Shown here: positions 6,255 to 11,277 of the stretch, one piece after another | How the letters are laid out: each line of letters begins with the position of its first letter | Numbering within the stretch: the first letter of the stretch is position 1 | Assembly (NCBI GenBank): GCA_002367355.1 | Contig: DFBQ01000063.1 | Coordinates: 1-11,277 of the forward strand | Source of the DNA: Deltaproteobacteria bacterium UBA3076 | GTDB lineage: Bacteria; Desulfobacterota; Dissulfuribacteria; Dissulfuribacterales; UBA3076 | Direction: 5' to 3' | Length of the DNA stretch: 11,277 bases | The notes under the pieces: model-generated | Database searches by the model: none | What the model saw: only the letters and a program-made list of their open reading frames with translations | Told to the model about the DNA's origin: nothing | Made by a program: the position numbers and the translations under genes

Positions 6255-7462
6255 TAAATATGTAACAGATGTCCCATTTTCTCTTTCTTACACATTAAAT
6301 AGTCCATATTCTCCTCATTGGGTGGGATTTCAATAGGGACTCTTTCTACCACTTCCATTCCATAACCCTCGAGCCCAACAATCTTTTTAGGATTATTTGT
6401 CATGAGTCTCATTTTTCTCACCCCAAGGTCCCGCAAGATCTGGGCACCAACACCATAGTCCCTGAGATCCGGCTTAAAACCCAGTTCACGGTTGGCCTCC
6501 ACGGTATCTCTTCCCTGATCCTGCAGACAGTACGCCCGAAGTTTGTTCAAAAGGCCGATACCCCGGCCTTCCTGTCTCATATAGATAAGGACACCCCGGC
6601 CTTCTTCGGCTATCTGACTCATGGCCCTCTGTAACTGCGGACCGCAATCACATCTGAGGGAACCAAGCACATCCCCTGTCAGACACTCAGAGTGCACACG
6701 CACCAGAATTTCCTCATCTGCTCGGATTTCCTGATCCCCCAGCACCAGGGCAAGATGCTCATTAGGATCGATTATACTGCTGTAGACGATAAGCTTCCAT
6801 TCGCCGCCAAACCTGGAGGGCAGCCTGGTCTCAACCTCCCGACTTACAAAACTCTCAGTGCGAAGACGATAGGCTATGAGGTCTGCAATTGTGACAATCT
6901 TGAGATTGTGTTTTTTAGAAAAGACTTCAAGGTCAGGCATCCGGGCCATGGTCCCATCGTCCTTCATGATCTCGCATATGACCCCGGAGGGCTTCAGGCC
7001 TGCCAGTCTTGCAAGATCCACTGACCCCTCAGTCTGACCTGCTCTCACCAGGACTCCTCCCTCCCTTGCCTTTAGCGGAAAGACATGGCCCGGCATGGCA
7101 ATATTCTCAGGCCCGGATTCGTCTGCTATGGCAGTCAGGATAGTAGTTGCCCTGTCATGGGCAGAGATACCTGTTGTGACTCCATATTTAGCCTCTATGG
7201 ATACCGTAAAGGCCGTGCCGTACCTCGACGTATTGCGGGAAGCCATCATGGGGAGCTTCAGCTTGTTTACCTGCTCTTCCGCAAGGGCGAGACAGATCAA
7301 GCCGCGACCATACCTGGCCATGAAATTGATGGCCTCAGGGGTCACGGTTTCTGCAGCCATAGTGAGATCACCCTCGTTTTCCCGGTCCTCGTCGTCGACA
7401 AGGATAAACATCTTTCCAGCCCGAATATCCTCAATAGCACTTTCTATGGTGGATAATGACAT
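6254..7462 (-). CDS. ribBA: Bifunctional DHBP synthase / GTP cyclohydrolase II
   Basis: Supplies both inputs of riboflavin synthesis. The RibB part makes 3,4-dihydroxy-2-butanone 4-phosphate from ribulose 5-phosphate, and the RibA part opens GTP. RibB (about 1-200) has the acidic loop [10 protein letters not shown] (23-32), GHVFPL (125-130) and E164 in VICEIM. The position matching the magnesium-binding histidine of E. coli RibB (GHTEA) is glutamine here: AGQTEGS, Q143, codon CAG at 7036-7034. RibA (about 208-402) has the zinc cysteines C260, C271 and C273 in [20 protein letters not shown], the [13 protein letters not shown] loop (296-308) and the usual C-terminal GHLLHI. With all RibA residues kept, it is not the RibBX variant whose RibA half is degenerate. 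GAGG lies about 11 bases before the ATG. It is flanked on both sides by hairpin-plus-heptamer spacers. Confidence 0.96.
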   Translation of the reverse strand: MSLSTIESAIEDIRAGKMFILVDDEDRENEGDLTMAAETVTPEAINFMARYGRGLICLALAEEQVNKLKLPMMASRNTSRYGTAFTVSIEAKYGVTTGISAHDRATTILTAIADESGPENIAMPGHVFPLKAREGGVLVRAGQTEGSVDLARLAGLKPSGVICEIMKDDGTMARMPDLEVFSKKHNLKIVTIADLIAYRLRTESFVSREVETRLPSRFGGEWKLIVYSSIIDPNEHLALVLGDQEIRADEEILVRVHSECLTGDVLGSLRCDCGPQLQRAMSQIAEEGRGVLIYMRQEGRGIGLLNKLRAYCLQDQGRDTVEANRELGFKPDLRDYGVGAQILRDLGVRKMRLMTNNPKKIVGLEGYGMEVVERVPIEIPPNEENMDYLMCKKEKMGHLLHI

Positions 7463-7508
7463 TGTTAAATAAACCTCGTTAAAAAATTTTCGTCTTTTGT
7501 TTTCTCAA

Positions 7509-7538
7509 TTCAAAATTCAAAATTAAGAATTCAAAATT
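7509..7538 (-). repeat. Heptamer tract (TTTTGAA type) after the ribE hairpin
   Basis: The + strand reads TTCAAAA, TTCAAAA, TTAAGAA, TTCAAAA, TT with period 7. It directly follows, in the minus direction, the hairpin at 7539-7567, just as the related tract follows the ribBA hairpin. Confidence 0.65.
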
Positions 7539-7567
7539 GTATCTGAACGGCCTTTCCGTTCAGATAC
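7539..7567 (-). terminator. Perfect hairpin on the ribE stop codon (possible terminator, copy B)
   Basis: On the minus strand GTATCTGAACGG pairs with CCGTTCAGATAC (12 bp, no mismatch) around AAAGG. It begins on the G of the ribE TAG. Relative to copy A, one stem pair is G-C there and A-T here, a compensatory change. AATTTTGAATT follows, identical to copy A. The lack of an uninterrupted T run makes strong termination doubtful. Confidence 0.65.
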
Positions 7568-8220
7568 TATATAAACCCATGCTGTGCCAGAAACTCCGTA
7601 TCAATATTGGTCAGTTTCTCTGTTTTAATGTGTCCAGCCAAAAGTAATTTTTCAATATACTTCCCAATGAGATCTACCTCAATATTGATTTTATCTCCAC
7701 TCTTTCTGAAACTGATAGTAGTGAGCTTGGCAGTATGCGGGATGACGGCCACGGAGAAACGGCCCTTACTACAACTGTTTACAGTAAGGCTGATGCCGTC
7801 AATTGCAACCGAACCTTTTTCAATAATGTACCGGTCAAGGCTCTCGGGGATAGCTATAGTAAATAAAGTAAACCGGCTTAGGTGCTCCTTTTCAATTACT
7901 TCTCCTATTCCATCCACATGACCGCTTACCAGATGTCCGCCAAGACGGTCTGAGAGCCTGAGTGCCCGCTCAAGATTAACACGGCTTCCAACCCTGAGCC
8001 CGGATAATGTGGTCCTTGAAAGGGTCTCTGGTGAAACTTCCGCACTGAACACGTCATGGGAGATAGTAACGGCGGTCAGGCAGACTCCGTTCACAGCAAT
8101 ACTCTCCCCCTCCTGTGGATCTTTAATAGGGAAAACAGGATGAATAGTAAAGACCAGGCCCTGACCTGCCTGACGAACATCCTTGAGGGTCCCAAGACCA
8201 TGGATTATCCCTGTAAACAT
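7567..8220 (-). CDS. ribE: Riboflavin synthase, alpha subunit
   Basis: Dismutates two molecules of dimethylribityllumazine to riboflavin and the ribitylaminouracil returned to RibH. The protein has the family's two homologous barrels: MFTGII at the start, VNGVCLT (43-49) and SPETLSRTTL in the first half; GGHLVSGHVDGIGEV (94-108) at the hinge; VAIDGISLTVN (138-148) in the second, followed by an HTAKLTTI region. At 217 residues it has normal length, and a C-terminal helix ends EFLAQHGFI. The ATG lies 6 bp after the ribD stop; GGAG within the end of ribD is about 10 bases upstream. The gene is also called ribC in some species. A perfect hairpin starts on its stop codon. Confidence 0.97.
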   Translation of the reverse strand: MFTGIIHGLGTLKDVRQAGQGLVFTIHPVFPIKDPQEGESIAVNGVCLTAVTISHDVFSAEVSPETLSRTTLSGLRVGSRVNLERALRLSDRLGGHLVSGHVDGIGEVIEKEHLSRFTLFTIAIPESLDRYIIEKGSVAIDGISLTVNSCSKGRFSVAVIPHTAKLTTISFRKSGDKINIEVDLIGKYIEKLLLAGHIKTEKLTNIDTEFLAQHGFI

Positions 8221-8226
8221 TTATGG

Positions 8227-9357
8227 TCAGCTCCAGAAGGAATCAATATTTGTGACCAGACCACAGACCAGCCAATTATCGCCCAGCTTGCGATGTTGCA
8301 CCTTTGACAGCCTTGTTGCCCTTCCCACGTCCACGGCCCCTGAACCGCCTATTGCGGGCCGGGCATCCTTTCCGCCGATTACCATGGGAGCATAATAAAA
8401 AAAGGCCTCATCAACAAACGCCTGGTCCCAGAATGCCCCGTGGACCGTGGCCCCGCCTTCTACCAGAATGGACTGCGCCCCAAAATCGCCCAGCAGCCTG
8501 AGCACTTCCCTGATATCTACCCTGCCTTGCCCATCGGACGGCGTAAACCAGACCTTTGCACCGGATGCCTCCAGGGCCTGCCTGTGTTCATCCGTGGATT
8601 TACCGTCCACCCCGATTATCACAGTAGGCGCAGAGGACTTCAGTCGGCATATCCGGCTGGAAGGGTCAACGCTCAGTCCACTGTCCAGCACCACCCTGAT
8701 GGGATCTTTAACAGTTTTTTTGCCCTTTCTGCAAGTAAGCTGTGGATCATCCGCCACTATGGTGCCTTTGCCGACCAGTATGGCGTCACTTATTTCCCTC
8801 AGGCGGTGCCCCGAGCTGCGGGCCTGCTGATTGGTAATCCACTTTGAGTGACCTGTGCGGGTTGCAATCCTGCCATCCAGGCTGCATGCCACCTTGGATC
8901 TGACCCAGGGCATACCGGTCAATATGTGTTTGGTAAAGGAGGCAATCAAAAGACGGCACTCATCTCTCAGACACCCTGTCTCGACTTCAATGCCCTTGTC
9001 CTGCAGAAACTCTGTTCCACCTCCAGCCACCTTCGGGTTTGGGTCAAGCGTCCCGATTACGACCCTTCTGATGCCTGCCTGCAGTATGGCATGTGTGCAG
9101 GGCGGTGTCCGGCCAATATGGTTGCAGGGCTCCAGGGTCACATACATATCAGCCCCTTTGGCCGCATCTCCAGCGGCCCTCAGGGCATGGACTTCAGCAT
9201 GGGGTGTGCCGGCCTTCTGGTGCCAGCCTTCTCCCAGGATCATGCCTTGCCGGGCCACAACCGCGCCTACGGCAGGGTTTGGGGTGGTGTACCCAAGGCC
9301 CTTCTCACCAAGTCTGAGGGCCCTGCGCATAAACCTTTTATCTTCACCGGACCACAT
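8227..9357 (-). CDS. ribD: Bifunctional riboflavin deaminase / reductase
   Basis: Carries out the second and third pyrimidine steps of riboflavin synthesis: deamination of the GTP cyclohydrolase II product, then NADPH-dependent reduction of its ribose side chain. The deaminase domain (1-145) has the zinc site H53-A-E55 in TPHAEVHAL and P77-C78 to C87 in EPCNHIGRTPPC. The reductase domain (about 147-370) starts PWVRSKVACSLDGRIAT and contains the SKWITNQQAR, DAILVGKGTIVADDPQLT and ILVEGGATVHGAF segments. At 376 residues it is full length. Its ATG immediately follows the nrdR stop with no gap (TAAATG), indicating translational coupling. A ribD next to nrdR is a common arrangement in proteobacteria and supports both calls. 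Confidence 0.98.
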   Translation of the reverse strand: MWSGEDKRFMRRALRLGEKGLGYTTPNPAVGAVVARQGMILGEGWHQKAGTPHAEVHALRAAGDAAKGADMYVTLEPCNHIGRTPPCTHAILQAGIRRVVIGTLDPNPKVAGGGTEFLQDKGIEVETGCLRDECRLLIASFTKHILTGMPWVRSKVACSLDGRIATRTGHSKWITNQQARSSGHRLREISDAILVGKGTIVADDPQLTCRKGKKTVKDPIRVVLDSGLSVDPSSRICRLKSSAPTVIIGVDGKSTDEHRQALEASGAKVWFTPSDGQGRVDIREVLRLLGDFGAQSILVEGGATVHGAFWDQAFVDEAFFYYAPMVIGGKDARPAIGGSGAVDVGRATRLSKVQHRKLGDNWLVCGLVTNIDSFWS

Positions 9358-9831
9358 TTAAGAGTCTTTATTGCGGGAACTTTCGCTCAGCAATTCCTGC
9401 AGTTGATCCATGAACTCATTGAGGTCCTTAAATTGCTTGTATACGGAGGCAAAGCGCACGTAAGCCACATCGTCCCATGCCCTCAATTGAGACATAACAC
9501 GTTCCCCTAAGAATTTGCTCTCCACCTCCCTTTCTTCTCTATCTTGAATTTCTTTCTCAAGATCGCTGACAAAGGCCTCCACTTCGTCCATGCTCACTGG
9601 CCTCTTTTCACAGGCCTTAATTATCCCTTCAATAATCTTATTTCGGTCAAATGATTCACGTCTTCCATCCTTTTTGACTACCATGGGATGAAATTCTTCA
9701 ATCCTCTCATAGGTAGTAAAACGCTCATGACAAGACAGGCATTCCCGGCGTCGACGGATGGCCCTGCTGTCCTGGCTGGACCTGGAGTCAACAACTTTAC
9801 TCTCTGAAGAACTGCAGAATGGACACTTCAT
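9358..9831 (-). CDS. nrdR: Transcriptional repressor NrdR
   Basis: NrdR senses ATP/dATP through an ATP-cone and represses ribonucleotide reductase genes. The 157-residue product has the N-terminal zinc ribbon with C3, C6, C31 and C34 (MKCPFC, then [16 protein letters not shown]). The ATP-cone spans about 49-139 ([16 protein letters not shown] to the [11 protein letters not shown] region). The C-terminal tail is short and acidic-to-polar. The start lies 6 bp after the dCMP deaminase stop and has no good ribosome site, so reinitiation from the upstream gene is likely. I see no NrdR-box pair in this window, so its targets are elsewhere. The adjacent dCMP deaminase and glyA also bear on DNA precursor supply. 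Confidence 0.98.
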   Translation of the reverse strand: MKCPFCSSSESKVVDSRSSQDSRAIRRRRECLSCHERFTTYERIEEFHPMVVKKDGRRESFDRNKIIEGIIKACEKRPVSMDEVEAFVSDLEKEIQDREEREVESKFLGERVMSQLRAWDDVAYVRFASVYKQFKDLNEFMDQLQELLSESSRNKDS

Positions 9832-9837
9832 TGGATT

Positions 9838-10320
9838 TTAACCGGTTGAGGGATTAGTTTCCCTGAATTCTATGAGATCTATTCCGGCCTCTGCCAACAT
9901 ATCACGGGACATGGGATCTGTATAGCCTTTTGCGTAATAGATGGTCCGAATGCCGGCATTTATCAGCATCTTAGTGCATATAACACAGGGCAGATTAGTG
10001 CAGTACAGAATCGAGTCGGCTACGGAAATCCCATGGTGTGCAGCTTGAATAATTACATTTTGTTCAGCATGGAGCCCTCTGCAGAGCTCATGCCTCTCAC
10101 CCGAAGGGACCTTGAGTTTTTCCCTCAGGCAACCTATTTCAAGACAGTGTCTCAAGCCACTTGGCGCTCCGTTGTAACCTGTTGCCAGGATGCGACGATT
10201 TTTTACAAGAATTGCTCCTACCTTGCGACGCAGGCACGTGGACCTCTGTGCAACCAGGTGGGCGATGGACATGAAGTAGGCGTCCCAGGACGGTCTGGTA
10301 TTTTTGATATCTTTTTCCAT
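9838..10320 (-). CDS. comEB: Deoxycytidylate (dCMP) deaminase, ComEB type
   Basis: Converts dCMP to dUMP, the substrate of thymidylate synthase. The 160-residue protein begins [21 protein letters not shown], the usual opening of this family. The catalytic zinc site is H84-A-E86 (GLHAEQN) with C112 and C115 (PCVICTKML). The stretch between (about 56-83: RHC, GC, ERHELC) carries extra Cys/His residues where some dCMP deaminases bind a second zinc. The symbol follows the Bacillus family name; nothing here suggests competence. AGGA stands only a few bases before the ATG, and the gene lies 21 bp after glyA and 6 bp before nrdR. A plain CMP/dCMP deaminase of other specificity is the main alternative, but the overall match favours dCMP. 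Confidence 0.93.
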   Translation of the reverse strand: MEKDIKNTRPSWDAYFMSIAHLVAQRSTCLRRKVGAILVKNRRILATGYNGAPSGLRHCLEIGCLREKLKVPSGERHELCRGLHAEQNVIIQAAHHGISVADSILYCTNLPCVICTKMLINAGIRTIYYAKGYTDPMSRDMLAEAGIDLIEFRETNPSTG

Positions 10321-10341
10321 ATTTCCTAATTTATCCCAGAT

Positions 10342-11277
10342 TCAGCCAATATCATATCGTGCCAGACGTTCGGAATATAGAGGAAACCTCTCGCACAGGG
10401 ACCGGATCTTCATTTTAATATCTTCGATCAACTTATCGTCTTCAGGTTGGTTCAAGAGTTCTGAGATGTAGTTACCCACTTCTTCCATCTCTTTTTCTTT
10501 GAGCCCTCTCGTAGTTACTGCAGGGGTCCCGATCCGGATACCGCTGGTAACACTCGGGGAACGGGTATCAAAGGGAATAGTATTTTTATTTACCGTAATA
10601 CCAGCCCGCTCCAGCACATCCTCTGCCTTCGCCCCAGTGAGGCCCTTGTCTGAAAGATCCACAAGAATAAGGTGATTGTCCGTGCCCCCTGAGACCAGAC
10701 GAAATCCTCGGTCCTGCAAGGTCTTTGCAAGGGTCTTTGCGTTTGAAACAATCTGCTGCTGGTATATTTTAAAATCGTCTCTCTGGGCCTCTTTAAAGGC
10801 TACGGCCTTTGCGGCGATTACGTGCATCAAAGGACCTCCTTGAATGCCAGGGAAGATCTGGCTGTTCAAGGATCGGGAATGCTTTTCCATAGCTAATATG
10901 ATTCCGCCCCTGGGACCTCTCATCGTCTTGTGGGTCGTGGAGGTAATAAAGTCTGCAAATGGGACTGGGGACGGATGAACACCTGATACCACAAGTCCGG
11001 CTATATGGGCCATGTCTACCATGAGATAGGCCCCAACTTCGTCGGCTATCCTTCTGAAGGACGCAAAATCCAGGATGCGGGGATAAGCGCTTGCTCCGGC
11101 AATAATGAGCTTAGGCTGGTGTTTTCCGGCAATTTCTGCAACCCGGTCATAATCTATGACCTCGGTCTCCCTGCTTACGCCGTAGTGAGCTATCTTAAAA
11201 AACCGTCCTGAAAAGCTCGTTGGTAAACCATGGGAGAGATGTCCTCCGTGTGCCAAATCCATTGACAGGATGGAGTC
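10342..11277 (-). CDS. glyA: Serine hydroxymethyltransferase (5' part outside window)
   Basis: PLP enzyme interconverting serine and glycine while charging tetrahydrofolate with a one-carbon unit, which thymidylate, purine and methionine synthesis use. The frame is open to the window edge, so the ATG at 11262 is internal ([13 protein letters not shown]). About 110 N-terminal residues are missing compared with the usual ~415. Visible are the substrate/PLP region [10 protein letters not shown], the PLP-lysine block [13 protein letters not shown] with its lysine at 10929-10927, [30 protein letters not shown] and [13 protein letters not shown]. The conserved GM of [10 protein letters not shown] is SM here. 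The C-terminus ([10 protein letters not shown]) is complete. It is the most upstream visible gene of the minus-strand array; its promoter lies outside the window. Confidence 0.98.
   Translation of the reverse strand, partial: DSILSMDLAHGGHLSHGLPTSFSGRFFKIAHYGVSRETEVIDYDRVAEIAGKHQPKLIIAGASAYPRILDFASFRRIADEVGAYLMVDMAHIAGLVVSGVHPSPVPFADFITSTTHKTMRGPRGGIILAMEKHSRSLNSQIFPGIQGGPLMHVIAAKAVAFKEAQRDDFKIYQQQIVSNAKTLAKTLQDRGFRLVSGGTDNHLILVDLSDKGLTGAKAEDVLERAGITVNKNTIPFDTRSPSVTSGIRIGTPAVTTRGLKEKEMEEVGNYISELLNQPEDDKLIEDIKMKIRSLCERFPLYSERLARYDIG

Noticed and set aside
6254..7462. RibBX (RibB with an inactive RibA-like half)
   Set aside because: The RibA half keeps its three zinc cysteines and the RQEGRGIG loop, so it should be a genuine GTP cyclohydrolase II.
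7463..7566. FMN riboswitch upstream of ribBA or ribE
   Set aside because: The gaps are too short and AT-rich and lack the multi-helix RFN core; each contains only one simple hairpin plus heptamers.
6226..7567. Hairpin arms (GCCGTTCAGA) resemble the Neisseria DNA-uptake sequence, which also forms terminator hairpins
   Set aside because: The DUS core is GCCGTCTGAA; the letters are rearranged here, and the other genes do not suggest Neisseriaceae. The resemblance is probably accidental.
8848..9510. Long + strand open frame (220 codons) opposite ribD/nrdR, and others opposite leuS, ribBA and glyA
   Set aside because: They are antisense to strongly conserved genes, have no family resemblance and no ribosome sites; they are shadows of the coding strand.

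Overview
This window looks like chromosomal DNA from a Gram-negative bacterium, most likely a deltaproteobacterium in the broad sense (Desulfobacterota). The evidence is an LptE-type outer-membrane lipoprotein, the gene order glyA – dCMP deaminase – nrdR – ribD – ribE – ribBA – ribH – nusB – leuS – lptE, and protein sequences of that general type. The assignment rests on recognition, not on a search.

Layout. Positions 1–184 hold no recognisable gene. Positions 185–about 627 are the remains of a defence locus on the + strand: the C-terminal part of a HepT-like HEPN toxin, then the first ~61 codons of a type III restriction / DEAD-box helicase-like protein. That gene is cut off exactly where the 3' end of a minus-strand mscS-family channel gene begins. 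A short divergent intergenic region (1674–1818) separates mscS from rpsT (+ strand, TTG start). It holds back-to-back promoter candidates and a short repeat. rpsT converges on lptE; their stop codons overlap by 4 bp, and a strong rpsT terminator lies inside the end of lptE.

From 11277 down to 2097 everything is one minus-strand array: glyA (5' end beyond the window), dCMP deaminase, nrdR, ribD, ribE, ribBA, ribH, nusB, leuS, lptE. Spacing is tight (overlap to 21 bp) except for two gaps, ribE–ribBA and ribBA–ribH. Each gap opens with a near-identical perfect hairpin that starts on the stop codon of the preceding gene and is followed by heptamer repeats.

Functionally, ribD, ribE, ribBA and ribH supply the riboflavin route from GTP and ribulose 5-phosphate, although one metal-ligand position in RibBA is changed. 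glyA (one-carbon units), dCMP deaminase (dUMP supply) and NrdR (repressor of ribonucleotide reductase genes) concern DNA precursors. nusB, leuS and rpsT belong to transcription and translation, and lptE to outer-membrane assembly. No FMN riboswitch, tRNA, rRNA, CRISPR array or intact mobile element is visible.

The most unusual material is non-coding or repeat-like: the twin stop-codon hairpins with a compensatory base-pair change, an 8-bp tandem repeat inside the editing domain of leuS, heptamer tracts in gene leaders, and the defence-gene fragment fused to the tail of mscS. I did not find a convincing intact new system.
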